DNA of 64,000 bases, taken from contig CM072886.1 of NCBI GenBank assembly GCA_037013685.1, positions 64,308,433 through 64,372,432 of the forward strand, given 5' to 3'. How positions within the stretch are numbered: the first letter of the stretch is position 1; each line of letters opens with the position of its first letter. The notes under the pieces are model-generated. The model had not been told where the DNA came from and ran no database searches. It worked only from the letters and a program-made list of their open reading frames with translations. The translations under genes were made by a program, and so were the position numbers. This DNA is from Acridotheres tristis. Taxonomy: Eukaryota; Chordata; Aves; Passeriformes; Sturnidae. Positions 25,401 to 39,300 of this stretch are shown in pieces.

Positions 25401-28400
25401 TTAATTTTGATTATTTGCATCTTATGAGTTTCCATGTTTGTTGGTCAACGTGCAGTGGGTGGCATTGGCTTTGAAATTATTTTCTGAAGTGCTCTTATCA
25501 GCAGTATCATCCATTATGCTCAGTTATAGTTGGATAGTAATTGCCTGTCTATGCAGTGCTCCTTTGCAACAATTTTCTCCTGTGTAGCTATATATATGTA
25601 GTCATTACTGAAAAGTGTAAATAAAGAATCCTTTTAGTGGTGTAGTTTCCCTGGGTACCTACTGTGCTCTTATTATCTAAAACATACTCCCCATCTGTAG
25701 TTCTGTTCTATTAAAGGATAAAGACATAACTATGAATTAAAAATTAAAATGCTTGTTGTAGATTGGAGAGCAGGGTCTATTAGAATATATCTGGCACTAG
25801 GCTACCAGTACAGTAGATAGATTACACTGAGCACCAGTTAAGCAAGGGGATGAAAAATGAGTGATTTTCATCATTCAGTTAAATATAGTGCTAAGTGGTA
25901 TGTGCTAGCATTAAAACCAAATTACTTAGCACTTCACCAATCACAGCATGTGAGAATTCCATTGGAAACAGTATTTTCAGTGATGCTCAGTCCTCAGTTT
26001 TATTAAATAAATCCACTGTTAATGCTTAAGGAAGCAGTAGAAGACATATTGCTATGATAATAAAAAGATTGAAAATGTAAAAATAAAGAGAAGCAGTACC
26101 TCATTTTAATAAATGTGCTAAGAAATCTTCCCTCTCTCTTAACAACAAAACTCCAAAATGCTAGTAGATCAATAATTTCCTGTACTTTCTTAAGGTCTTC
26201 CTTCCTACCTAATGAATATGACCTTTACTTTTTTTTTCTTTCTTTATAATGACATCTTTTTTTCTCATAAATCTGCTGCCATGTCACCGAACATTTTGAT
26301 GAGCTTTTCTGATTCCCTCTTATATCTCCTTGATAGGATATTATTATCCAGTAATCTAAAGATGGGGAGCCTGATCCTCAGCAAAAGCACTTTTTGGCTG
26401 CTCAGTTAAAGACAATGGAGATGTGAGAATTTACAGCACAAGAGGTTTTGATATTGAGGACTGCCTTTATATCATGTAGCAACATTATTTCCTCCACAGC
26501 AATGGACATTGGAAGACACTCTAATCTGTTGTCTGAACACGTAGAAGATGTGAATAGTCACAAACATTTTTGAGTCTCAAACCATTCCTAAGCAACTGCC
26601 ACCTCCTAAACAGGAGTCAGGAGCTACACAACAAAGCTTTTGGGAATGACACATGCAGGAAATGGTCCAAGGTCTGAGCCACAGATTGACTTTCACCAGC
26701 CAGATCAAATGTTAGGAGATAAAATTACAAGATCAATGAGCCTATGCATGAAGCTATTTTGAGTTCTTCATTTTCCCTGTACTGTCATTCTTTGGGGAAT
26801 CCCGTTTTGGGTTTTCTGTTATGACTAGGTTTGAAGGCTGTTTTTGTGTGAAGTGTATTGTGTTTGGCTGAAGTCCATTTTTCCATGGCAGTCCTCACAG
26901 TGCTGTTCTTTGTACTGGCAGCTGGGAAGGTGTTGCTGCCATGCCCGTGTTACAGCCATTGCTGGGGTACACTCACACTCTTTCTCCAACATTCTCCTCC
27001 TCACCACTAGGCTGGGGATGGGCAACAATTTGGGCAGGGACACAGCCAAGACAGCTGACCCAAAGAGATCAAAAGGGATATTCCACACCATATGGCACCT
27101 GCTCAGCAATAACAGCTAAGAGAAAGGAGGACAAAAAGGCATCATTTTTTATTTATGATTTGTTATTTATTTGTGTTCCGGAGCAACCGCTGCAAGTACT
27201 GAAGCTCTGCTTCCAGGTGTTGCCTGCTGATGGGAAGTAGAGAATAAAAATCTCTTTGTTTTCCTTTGCTTCCAATTTTTCAAGCTGCCTTTATCTTGAC
27301 CCATGAGGGTTTTTTTCTGTCTGATCTTCTCCTCCCCAGTCCTGCTATAGAGAAGAGCAGCTTGGTGGGCAACTGATGCCCAATCAAGGTCAACTCACCA
27401 ATAAAGAGAAACATGTAGGAAGTGATGTAGTTAACTTATTTTCAGTACAAATGTTGACTGGAGGTGTTTTGAGTCTTCTCGTGGCCCTAAATTTCTCAGG
27501 TTCTGTGGAAATTATGTGATCTTCCCAAAACAGGTACTCTTTCCACTTTTGCTTAACATCTGCTTAACGCTTTAGTGAAATCAGTGTAGTCTTATACAGC
27601 AGAAGTCTTTCCATTAATAGTGCAGGATAATGATATTAGTCCTGTAAGAAATATTTTTTCAAAACTGAAACCTATTTCAAAATGTTTCCTTGTGAAAAAA
27701 GTTTCTTAAAAAAAATCTATGCCTGTTAAAAAACAAGACGTTTAAGCAATGCTTTCTTCTCTTCATGAAGCAGACTTTTTATTCTAATTTCCCTGTCTTT
27801 TTCTACTTAAATATACACTCAAAAATTGGCCTTTCCGGCTACTGTTTTACTAGAGTTTTATTCAAAATACTTCCTTAAGCCTTAAATGATTTATTTTATT
27901 TTTTTTACCAATAGAACCTTTCGTTCTCAACATATTTGAGGACATGATATTTAACATAGATTTAAAACCACAGAATTCCTTTTTCCATTTTCCTGGCTGG
28001 CATGTAATGGTTCTGATGCATCTTTCCTGGGTATGCCAATCTTGTCATATACACTAATATGAAATAATGACACAAGGTTGACTTAACTAGACATAATAGG
28101 GTGTATTTCTAAGACATTCTCTATGGGAAGTATATGCACAGATCTTGCTACTTGTTAATGAAATTGGAAAACTTCTTCATCTACACTATGACACATATTT
28201 ATAATAGCCTCCTACTCCAGAGACTTGGAGTCCTTAGACAATAAAATAATAAAAATGAAAAAAAAAAGGATTTTTATCCTCTTCATGTTTCAGATTACTT
28301 TTAGAATTTCACAATTCACAGCAAATTTGGAGCAGCAACAGCTATGATTGTATCTAAAATCAGTGCAAGAATATGCATGTATATGTATGCTCATGTGTAC

Positions 28401-29406
28401 AGAATGAGAACAGGATGGATTTCAGTGGCAAGGCTCTGTATTTTAAACCTTTCCAAAACTTTTTTCTGTTGTTGATGCTGTTTAAGTCTTTATTTTCTAT
28501 CTTGGAACAAAAAAATAATTGTTTGAAGACTTTTGTGGTTTTTCCAAAGATATTGTCTGTGAATATATTAGAGTGGCTCTGAAATCAGAGAACATGCTTT
28601 ATATTTTTTATAATATCTTTCAAATTAGAGATGAAAAAGCCTAAATTTTTTAATGGTTTTATCATAGGATTCTTTTTCGTTAACAACTGGTGGACAGGAA
28701 GAGGTTGCAGCTCCCAATTCGCCTCTGCTCCCCGTCCTACCCCCCACTCTCTTTTAAGCACTGAAAAACATACCACGTTACATTGACCTACCAACAATTC
28801 TTAAACTCTGATTTTCCTTATGAACCAATGGCCTCATGCATCTGAGAAGACAGAGGGATAGGTCCCTCTATCTTATCAGGGACACAACATTTTACCTGAG
28901 ACTGGGGCTGAGTGTGTAAGCTAAGGGCTTGTCTCTGCCCCTCTGACAGCCTGAGGGATTTTAGAAGGGATGTCAAAAGAGCTGATACAGGCATGACATG
29001 GTCCAACAAGAAAATAGTGAGCACAGATTAAGAGATATTGCATTCAGGTTACTAATTTCTAGCTTTCCTCTTCTACCCTTGCTATTTTTGTGGGCACATG
29101 CTCTCCTCTGAGCACAGCTGTGCCACCTGAAGAGATCATCTACAGCTGCTTTTTCATGCAGGAGAAGCTCCCATGGGAGCTTTCCCTCACTCATTTCAGA
29201 TTGAGCAGCAAATACCTTCTGCTCCAGCTGCTCAAGCCTCACAGGGCCATGTTTAGCCACAACAGGTGAGAAAGCATTCACATGAGCAACTCTGCTAGCA
29301 GTTCTGAGTGCAGTCATCTCTGGGAGAAAGGTGGTGAGGACAGGTGGGGATGATGCTGTCATTCCCTCATCCAACACAACTGCTACTGAAGTGGATTTCT
29401 GCCCTC
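22474..29406. other. Gene-poor AT-rich DNA
   Basis: No exon, RNA gene or mobile element could be supported. Splice-acceptor-like pyrimidine runs occur at 23628-23643, 24630-24641 and 27897-27914, but none is followed by a clear exon. The 26825-27240 patch is open in three overlapping frames on both strands, which suggests GC-rich composition and not coding. Confidence 0.4.
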
Positions 29407-29431
29407 TGTGTGTGTGTGTGCGTGTGTGTGT
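29407..29431. repeat. (TG)n microsatellite
   Basis: About 12 TG dinucleotides with one TGCG interruption. It encodes the His-Thr repeat at the start of the minus-strand open frame 28973-29443, which weakens that frame as a gene. Confidence 0.95.
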
Positions 29432-32400
29432 ATCAAGTTTCAAGGTTTATTTGGAAGTCCTATGTTTCTTATTTGATTATGTATGTTGTGAATGGTAAGA
29501 CAGACCTTGAGGTAGGAGTCCTTACAGACAGCCCACTGGTTGGACTTTAACACTCATTTTAGACAGAGATGAAAAAGAAAGCAGAGAGTGTGTGCATATT
29601 ACATTACATAAAATGTGGTTTATGAGGTTTTTTATTATTATTATCATTATCCTTTCAATTATATACTCTGCTGCTGAGAAACTCAACCCATGCCTAATTT
29701 ACCACTCACATACCTTGGGGTAAGGATAACGCTAAAATGGGAGCTGCCAACCAGCTTCAGATTTAACAGCACTGAAGGAGGAGTGGAAGCCTCTGTATGT
29801 TCCCTGAACACAGTGGACATCAGCCTTTAGAAGCAAATAGGATAATGGTTTCTTCCACTACATGTGCCACCAGCTCTGTGAGGCTGTGCAAAGTTTTGTG
29901 TGCTGGATAAGGAGTTGTGCTCACTCTGCAGGCTGCAGAATTCCAAAGCCCACTGGACCGGGCCATACACAGTCACAGATTTTATACTCCTGAGTAGGAT
30001 GACATAAAAAGATGCTGAGATAGATACTGCTTTGAGTGAGGGACCCAGTCAGAGGACTTCTCAAGGCTTCTGATCAGATGGGACATGAGGAGGAGAGGAA
30101 AGGGGCTTCCTACAAGGTCAGAGCTTTGTCAGCAAATGCTCCAGTGTTTCTACTGGCTCTACAAGGCTCCAGAAAGGGGAGTGATTTGCCTGGGTAATTA
30201 GGTCAGGATTGTAGTAGTTTGGCTTCCTTTTATCCTTGTTATGTGGATAACTCGGATTTATTTTTTCTTCTCCACGGGCTCAGCAGTACAATTTCAAAAT
30301 TGACATGGTGCTTATCAGAAGTTAGTAATTGGATATGCAACCCATTTGTTTGATAAAGCTGAACTGTTCATTTTTGGCTTCTGAAAGCTAATAGGCATTG
30401 TTCCTTCTTTGACATTTGATTTTAATGGCTGTAATGTTGCTCCTGTCTCAACAGCTATATGTCTGGGTGTTTTCCCTGACTCCACGCTTCCTCTGCAGGC
30501 TTCAGGAGGCTGTTTTTAACACTTAAGCTTCTGGAGTAGTTTCCTCACTCCTCCATATGCTGCTGTATCCTGAAGAGTTGGCAAAGGCAAAGTACTAGGA
30601 TTCAGGGGTGGATTAAAGCTGAAGGCAGAGGTACAGGTTTTCCCAGGCCTGCATTGCTCTAGTTTATTTATAAATAATTCAATCACAAAAAAATCCCAAA
30701 CCCAAATCTTTTTCATTATAGTTTTGCACCAGCATGAACCTAGGAAAGATGGTTAGGTGAGGCAAAACTTTGGTATAAAAGGGATGTGTAAAACTCCTCT
30801 GACGCATTTGGCACTGAATGGACTTTTCTGGGGTATCACTTTTGATACTATAGGACTTTGATATTGCAGCTCCTTTTTCATTGGCCTTCAAGCAAAATCA
30901 ATTCATGAACTATGCAACTCTGCTTCAAGGCTCTTTTTATGAGGGTAACCTAATCTACATATGGCATTGTCCCTACTTTATGTTCTTTTAATTGGCTACA
31001 AGCAGCTTACCATATTGATTGAAAAATTCTTGTTACATTTAGGGCTATGGCTAATTATGATCTTTCTCCTCTCCTTGTCTTCTTGATTTGTAGTTCACAT
31101 CTCCTTCTCAGGAGCTCACTCCTTTCTCTTTTAGTCTGGAGTCTCCTCTACTGGGTCTCATTCCCTACCTCATTTAATAAAACCTCATGGCTAAGCTGCT
31201 GGTGTTAGAAAGATACTGAATAAGATGAGCCTGGGGCTCAATGGCAAATTCTGCTTTTCTCATAAATACTGGAAAGCTCTTGGTAGTATCATTATGTCAT
31301 CTAAGATTGGTTGTTCAGAGAATATTTCAGTAGCAAACTAGAAAACATAAATAAAAAAAAATCAACCCTAAATATTTTGTTTAAAGAGAGGTTACAGAGA
31401 AAAGATCAGTTAGTAAATAATATGCATGTTTCCTTACAGTGAAATACAGCAGAATCCTTCCTCAAATGGCTGTCAAAAAAACCAATTGTCACTCTTGATA
31501 ACTGTAAATGTGTAGCAAAATTAATCCATTCACTTATTGCTATGGAAGGAATAACAAAAGAAAATGCTATGATGAAGTATTATTTTCCAGAAGCCTGACT
31601 GTAGTAATTTCTCCTAGATGATGATCCAGTGATCCATGAACTTATAACTCCTGCAAAAAAATAAAAAGTGTTAAATATTGTGGAATATCCATCCTATTTT
31701 TAAGGCTGTTACATCAAATTGCTGTAGAATTCTCACTGCTGATGTAATCAATGGGATATCTGCCTAAGAAAGAAAAATGTGAAATGGCATGGCACACTGT
31801 CATGAATAAAGTTGATTGAAAAATTCCACTTGACACTCTGTGTTACAAACTGTGTGCAGAAATTTTAGCATAATTCAGGAACTCAAAAGAGAGTTATTCC
31901 AAGACCTGGAAAATGTCATCACTCTTTGGAGTAAAATGTGTGAATTATTTTTATTGTTTCATTTCTTAGTATCCATATTTCCTTCTTTTGCACCTTATTT
32001 TACACATTTAATTTAAATGAGAGCAAATGTGTTCTGGCTGAATATCATATACATGTATATAACAGAACTATGATTAACTGTATGAATAATTACCAGTTGC
32101 AACTAAACAATTTAGATGGATAGTTTCATTAAGAAAACAACATGGGGTCATTATAAGGTTCTGGTCGCTGCCCCCAGTCTTAGAAAAAAATATAGTTCTC
32201 TGAACCACCAATCTGAACTGGTGATAAAATATCCCAAGTAGGCTCACATTAAGCTGTATAATATGCAGGCTGCTTGATTTGTATTGAATATGTGTCTGGT
32301 GGCTGGAACCCACTGTAATGAACTAGCCCACAAATCACAGCTTAATGGGAATCTACTTATACATATTGCTTAATTAAAAGTTGTGAGCTTATTAACATGT

Positions 32401-33400
32401 GTCTTTGGCACTGAGCTTTGGGGATGTAATCTCTGTGCAAATAAGACTAGGTTGTAAAAGTTTTATAGATTGACAATGATATTAAATTCCATACCTTAAT
32501 AACCCATCATTTTCTCAAAGCATGGTTCCTATTCTGTATTTATTTAAAACTATGACAAATTGTTTATTTGTAATCCTTTACTGTGTAGGACTTTGTGTGC
32601 TTGCTTTATCTCAGAAATGGTACTACTGATGTCTCATCTACTTCTGTCAATTTTTTTTGGGTGTTGCTAGCTTTTCTGGCTGGCATACAAGCTCAGAGAC
32701 TTTTTTCATTACAGAGGCACCCCATGGCACAACACTTTAGTTAGAATTGTGCCAGTGTTTCCATTATAAACCTCTGTTTTCATGGGTTTATAACTTTACT
32801 GTAAAAATTTGCTCCAGGCTCAAACTTGGACTAGAAGTTCCAAGAGTGGGAGGGAACATTTTTTAACAATTAGAACAAAAATCTGCAGTATGTTGCTCTT
32901 GGTTACATGACTTTCCTCATTTCTGTATGGCTAGTTTCAGAAACCCTTCTATCCAAATATATTCAAATTTTTTCTTTGGCTGTATCAGATTTATCTCAGC
33001 TAATTCTGCTTCATGTTCATTACTGAATTGATACTACTTAAGAAAAAAATAGAGTAAAGCAATCCCTTGTAATGCTTTAAAAACATGACTTCTTTCTCTA
33101 TGGAAATAATTATTTCAACCTACTTGGCACCTTCCCTTAGACACTTGGCAATCTGATGATGCTATATGGGGGAGAAGAAGGGAGAAAATTGGTAAATGGA
33201 GATAGATGAGCTTTCAGAGGCTGTTGCAAGATTCTAGTGTTTTTCATGAATATCACATATGCCATAGCTATCCTTTCAGAAGAGAATCACACATTTTCAC
33301 ATTACACCCTCTGAATCACATATCTGTTAAAGAGCAAAGAAAATAAAGCTCTATTCTCTCTAATTTTGGTGTTTTATTCTTCAGGAACTCAGCCTGAGAA
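29432..33400. other. Gene-poor AT-rich DNA
   Basis: Nothing coding recognised. About 32300-32620 is a repeat-free stretch with motifs such as GCTTAATTAAAAG and could be a regulatory element, but the evidence is only compositional. Confidence 0.4.
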
Positions 33401-34440
33401 AAACTAATTGTGGATATACCTGTTCCCCTTAATGTCTTGTTCCCCACCCCCTCACCTCAATATCCCAACAGAGAGCAGGCAAGGTTTTCCCTAGCTGACC
33501 TCTTTGCCAAAAAGGGATTAGGAACCATTTCAAACAGATGTGCTTCTTTATGCAAGAAAGTTGTCCTTCTTGCCAGAATCAAATCACTCTAAGTGCAAAT
33601 GGAAACTTCTCTCCTTAAAGGACTTGAAAGTGAGAGGTGAGACCTTGAGTCTCCGTGGAGGACTCGAACATGGCAGGTGAGATCAGTGTGAGGGGATCTG
33701 CTCTGGGCCTCATGACGTTCAGCAGAGGTCTACACAGTTGTGCTACCCTTGAGGAGACAGGAGGATGTGTGCCATACCTTTCGTCTTTGTACTTGACTAT
33801 CGTGCTGTCCCTAAAAAAAATACCTGGGGGACAAAGATGGATTGTTGTTCAAACAAACAAGTGGATGGGTAGGATTCTGATATGACAGACGTGTCATATC
33901 TGACAGAGACAATCCGAGATCTGTGCATCTGTGCCTAGCCTGGAGTTTTTCTGCAGCAGAGTTAAAACTGAGCAGTGCTGCCATATCTCTTCCACGGTGG
34001 GGTGTCACCAAAGCAGGATGGTTACCAGTCCTTGGAGACTGACACTGAGACTCTCACATTTGAGATGCCCTACAAGAAGGCCTCTCCTCCACCCTGGAGC
34101 TCAGCTTGTGTTCAGTTACTGCCTGCCCTGAGGCCCAAATGGGGCTGTGCCTTCTACAGCTTTGGGCTGAGAGCTTTGGGGTGGAGCATTAGCAGGAGCC
34201 TACAGCTGAGAGATTTTTACTGAGGGAAAGGAGGTAAAAGGGGCTGTCTCTGGAGAGGGTTTCTGAATGGCCTGGATCTAGCGTCTACTCCAGTCTTTTG
34301 TAACACGCCGGAAAATGCAGTGGGATCCCATCACAACAAACTGAGAGCCAGCAGCCAGCAGACCAGGCAGCGATATCTCACAATCCTGATTTGTACAGAG
34401 CCAGGGGAAACAGGCAGTTCCTGTGGGAGATTGTACAGTG
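33401..34440. other. GC-richer patch of unknown nature, possible degraded repeat
   Basis: Base composition is clearly richer in G and C than the flanks, and several short open frames overlap (33655-33885 and 33931-34223 plus, 33811-34011 minus). Sharp compositional change in a desert often marks an old retroelement such as an LTR, but I found no TG...CA ends, target duplication or retroviral domain. The class is unknown. Confidence 0.25.
33879..33900. repeat. Perfect 9-bp inverted repeat with 4-base loop
   Basis: GATATGACA (33879-33887) and TGTCATATC (33892-33900) are exact reverse complements separated by GACG. It could be a dimeric protein binding site or a small hairpin. No transcript context is visible. 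Confidence 0.85.
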
Positions 34441-35420
34441 GTCATTCAACAATAATGAGGGATTAATCACAAGTGACTAACAACTAGATAATTCTTTCTA
34501 GAACAGGATGCAGATGAATATGCCCTCTTTGAAGTAATAAATATTGTTTTCAATATACATGCTGAAATAATCTGTATAGTTACTCTGCATTCACAGCAGT
34601 TAACACAACTGCATATGACAACTGAATAAGAAAAATTGTAATAGACTATCCATGAACAATTTTCTATTTGTAGCCCACAAATTTTGAGTTCTGAACACAA
34701 ACTGCTTTTATTCCAGTTCCTTCTTTTTTTGCATTCATCAGCAGTTCTGACAGCTCAAAAAATAATTATTTCAGCTTGGCATAAAACTCAGTTATTTTGA
34801 ACAATTGATTAGAAAAGAATCAAGTCAGATATGGTTTTGATTTCACACTTTACAACTGTATAGCAAAAACGAATTCTCAAACAAATGACTGTTTCAGTCT
34901 GAATTGTCAAAACATTTAATTATAAAATGAATGCACAGACAGCTTTTGACAAGAAGTTCAGCAACATGTCCATATCTTCATAAATCCATTTGATGGCACC
35001 TTTTTATCCAATAAAAATTTTCCCTGTTTTAATCTGAAAGCCAAACTATTAGGACCTGATCCAACAAAACAATTAAATACCACTGAAGCCTGGAACTTGA
35101 GAAAGCATTTGAAGTGTTGAACATGCTAAGCTTCTGGCCTGATTCCTTCTGAAACTCATTCCTTAGAAACCTACTCCCTCTTAATTAATTTGATTAAGTA
35201 GCTTTTTATCTGAGACACCCTCCATTGTGAAGAAAAGTAAGAAGAACTGGCTGGCAGTTAGACTAACGAGAAAATTATAATTTCTCTAATACCCTGCCAG
35301 GGTCCAGTAAAATACTACTTGCATTAAAATAAAAGTTATATTTCCCTAATCTTTTAGAAATGTGTGATTCTTTCAGAATTATATTAAAATCAAAGATTTA
35401 TTACTGTCCCAAGTCTCAGC
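34441..35420. other. AT-rich noncoding DNA
   Basis: No gene seen. About 34450-34640 is complex and repeat-free and has a regulatory-like texture, which is a weak observation. Confidence 0.35.
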
Positions 35421-36300
35421 CCATTTGTTCTAAGAGGTGTGTTTGAATTCCAGGGAAGAAAAAGGAGAATTAATTGCAAATCTGTCTTACGCACTTTTGT
35501 ATCATGTCTTTTTCACAATCTTATATTATTTTATTTTTGTAATAAAATGGAACCTATGTACATCTTTTGAATATCCTGATTCATTAGGCAGCCAAGGCCT
35601 GCTTTGTCGAAGAAATATCTGTGTATTATTTTACTTGGGTAAGAGACTCGGAGGCAATAACCCCAGCCTTTGCTGTGAAATACAGACAGCTGAGAAATTA
35701 ACCCACGAGCATCCTCACTTAGCTTCACTTCTCATGGACATGTTGGCTGTGAGAAAGCCTCACAAAGGGCACCCAGAGACAAGGCCAAGTTGATGCCAGG
35801 GTGCAAGAAGAGTAAGGGACAGCCAGCAAGGGCGGTCCCGTGTGGGATATGTCCAGGGATTGTGCACCACAGATTGCCCGGCTGCTCTCATGGGGGTGAT
35901 GGCAGTGGTTGGGTGTTAACGGCAGTGATGGAGGCTCCAGCAGCCACAACGCTGCACAGAGTCACAGAATCTCTTGCATGCAGCTGGCCACGTGCCTTCC
36001 TGCTTTTGGAGCCAGCCCATCCTCATCTTCCCATGCTGCCCTGCTCACTGACTCCCTGAGGCTTTGGAGGAACATGTGCTGGCCACACAAGAGGGGGTGT
36101 ACTAATTCTGCAACATCTGGGCTACAAGTGACCACAAAATGGGCAAGACCTGAGAAAAATCAAGCTATTGGTGCAGCTGCCTTCGGCAGGAGATTTTCCC
36201 CTACTGCTCCTTCCGTGCTGCAGCAGTCAAGCACAAAGTGACCTGCCAACACCAGGGAAAAATCCAGAACTAACTGAGGATCACAGATGCTCCTGAGCCT
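35421..36300. other. Compositionally distinct patch, possible degraded LTR-like repeat
   Basis: An AT-rich left part with GTAATAAAATGG (a polyadenylation-like signal near 35540) passes into a GC-rich right part (about 35700-36250) with several overlapping open frames on both strands. This could be a remnant of a long terminal repeat or a single-copy GC-rich island. I see no primer-binding site, internal retroviral gene or flanking duplication. Confidence 0.2.
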
Positions 36301-39300
36301 TTATGTAGGTCCCACCTAAACAAAGACAAGCTGAAGCCATTCTCTCCACTCCTTTTGGGTCCTCTGCATTTGTGACTCAGACTGTCTCTTACACTTTCTC
36401 AAAGCTCTAATTGATATTCAGACATAAGTTTCTTCATATTAATGGAATTCACAGTTAATCTTCAGGGAAAAAAATTCAGCATTTTCATGTGAAATTAGGT
36501 GTATATTGCTTAATCATGACTTTTCTGAATTAATTCACTAACAATAAGTATTCATGCTGGTTCTCTTTCAAAAGTCTTTGTTTCAATACAGCTAATAATT
36601 TTTAAACAGTTACAGTGAATTATCAAAGAATAAGTAATGAGGCTGTTCATGACATAGTGCAAGAACAATTTCTGTTAAAAAAATTATAATTTTTAATTGT
36701 TGAAATGCTCACTTTTTTTTTTAGATTCTTCTATACTATAGATATCCCAGGAAAAATTATGTTTTATCTGCTACCCCAGAAAACTGTTGAACAGAATTTC
36801 ACTTTCCACAAAAAATCCTCAGTGTACCTCAGTGCTTTACAGAAAGAGGAGTCAAATTCTTCCTTCACCAGTACTAGATCAGCTTTCTGCCCAGACACTG
36901 ACAGAAAAGATGCAATGAAATCCAGAGTACAAAACGAAGAACATAAACAAAAGAGGAGCAAGGCCAAGAGAGGTGAGATCTAGAGAGGCTTGAGTAAGTG
37001 GGTACACGGCCTTGGGGCCAAAGTTGCCTCTGACCAGGCTGAAGTTTACAGAGTGCAGAGTATAGAAAGAGTTATTTCAAACTGCAGAATAATGAATTCC
37101 CACAGTTACTGACATCTGGATGTGCATTTCACTGCATACCCTTGGATGAAACCCTGCTCCCTCCAAAATCAGCTGGAACTTTGCCCACTTACACCAGGGA
37201 GCTGGCACAAATGCTACACAGCAACCAAAGGAAAGAGGTAGGACAATATTATAGGATGTAACCCCCTTCACCTTCACCTCATGAAAATAATCAGTGATTA
37301 CTCAAGCAACTTAGGCAGAGATAAACTTCTTAGGTGATTAAGACAAACAAGATAGGGATGCTGGTGTAATATTCTGAGAAAAGCCATTTGTTCTCCAGAT
37401 CCCATGAGAATGAGAAAAAAAAAAAGAGATACAGAGGCTAACAATTCTCTGGATGTGTGAGTTCCTAGATGAAAAATGGGATCCTGCTTGTGTTGTCTAA
37501 ACTTCTTGAGCTTACTGAGCAGGAACTAAAGGAATAAGAGGCAATTCTTTTCATTTATTCAATCATGGTCTGAGAGGAAGCCAGTGCAGTGAAGAGATAA
37601 ATGAAAATGTTCTTCAGTTGTTTAAAAACAACGAAAAAGAAATTTATTCTGACTTTAAACAGAATCATTAAAAGATCACTGTATCTAGTTTTAAAATAAA
37701 TCCACATACCCATCTGGGCATATATAGAACACTTGCTGAAGGTTTTACATTATAATGCCAAATATTTCATTGTTTTTCTTGCCCTCTCATGAATATACCC
37801 AAAAATGGAAGGAATTTTTTCATCCACCATGCAAGTACAGCTGAAATATTGCCAATGCAGTCTTTTATGTCTTGTCCTACTAATCTATGCATCCCTAAAG
37901 GTAAGATGATAATTCATTCTTTTTTCCTAGAGCACTCTGGACCATAACACTAAATGGGAGAAGGACTATGTGTCCTGATTCTGAAGAATGAGACTAAAAT
38001 ACCAGTATATTTGGTTGGTAACATTGACCACTAGGTAGTCATCAAACAGTAAAAGCACCCAGAGATAACATAGTGGCCACAGAAGACGGAAGGAATATTT
38101 CCATTAGCTTCAGATGGATCCTTTTTTTGCTCTTGGGTTATGTTTTAACAACAAAACCAACAAAAGATATATCTGTGCTGCAATAGGTGTATCCCTTCTG
38201 ATGCAACTACCTAAAATTGTTGCACAAACACTTGAATGGCAAAACTGTAACCAAAGCCCTGTGCTACAGGGATTTATTGTACTCAAAACCTATCTAAAAT
38301 ATAAAATATGCAAAGTGTTAGTCCATTTTTGTAAACATGGTAAGTTATTTCTAAGGCTCAAAGTCTACTTAAATTGTGAAAAACTTCCTACCAACTTGTT
38401 AGGTAGAGATTGCAAGCAAAACATAAATGCCTACAATTAAATCCACTGAATTAGCCTTTCTAAAAACAAATATAAATGCTTGAGTAAGTACTTAGTTCTT
38501 TCCTAACATGGATGTGCCAATTGATAGGGGAAGAGTCTCTCATTTTTGGTGTAGATTGTTTTGTTGTTGCCTTTTCTAAAATTTGTTTGTGATTTTGTTT
38601 CTTTGTTTAGAGTTTTTTGTTTGTGTTTAATTTGAGCTCAATTGAGAAACACAAAATCTTGGCATTGTCATACCTGATATTTGCTGTACTTCCTATGTAA
38701 CAGCTTACTACCACAAAGCTTAAATAAGCATCTTAACACCTGAGATTTTCTAATTGCTGGCTATAATGAGCACCTGGTGCCCTAAGATGATATGATTTCT
38801 TTTCACCTTTCCCTTGAGAGGACATACTGTCCTGTGTTTCTCCACGCTGAACAGAAGAGTGACTACTGGTGCCAGGTGAAATAAAATCAAGATATCTCCC
38901 AATAATTTGAGAGCCAATATATTGCACTGCTCTAGCTCCCTCTGCTCTTGGCATCATTTAAGAATTTCTGTGTGAAACCACCTGGGAATGACAGAGACAG
39001 ACAGCAATGAAGGCAGTCCTTCTTGAAGAAACAACTGTATATCTGACAGAGAATGAGTTTATTTACTCCTTTGCTTCTTCAGACCTTCACAAAGCCATTT
39101 GGGAATTACACTGGGATGGATATGTGAATATGGCCATTGTGAATTGAACTCTGCTTACTGGGAGAAATCTCTTACATTTCTTATTGCACACAATCAGTAC
39201 ATGAAACTTCCTTGGCAATATACACAGTATCAGGAATTTTACCTCTAGACATCTCAAAATGTGATAAAACCAATCCTTCCTGATAAGGAGGGACTTACAA

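Noticed and set aside
26825..27240. Overlapping frames on both strands as a possible gene
   Set aside because: Three frames are open together in a GC-richer patch without splice structure or any recognised motif.
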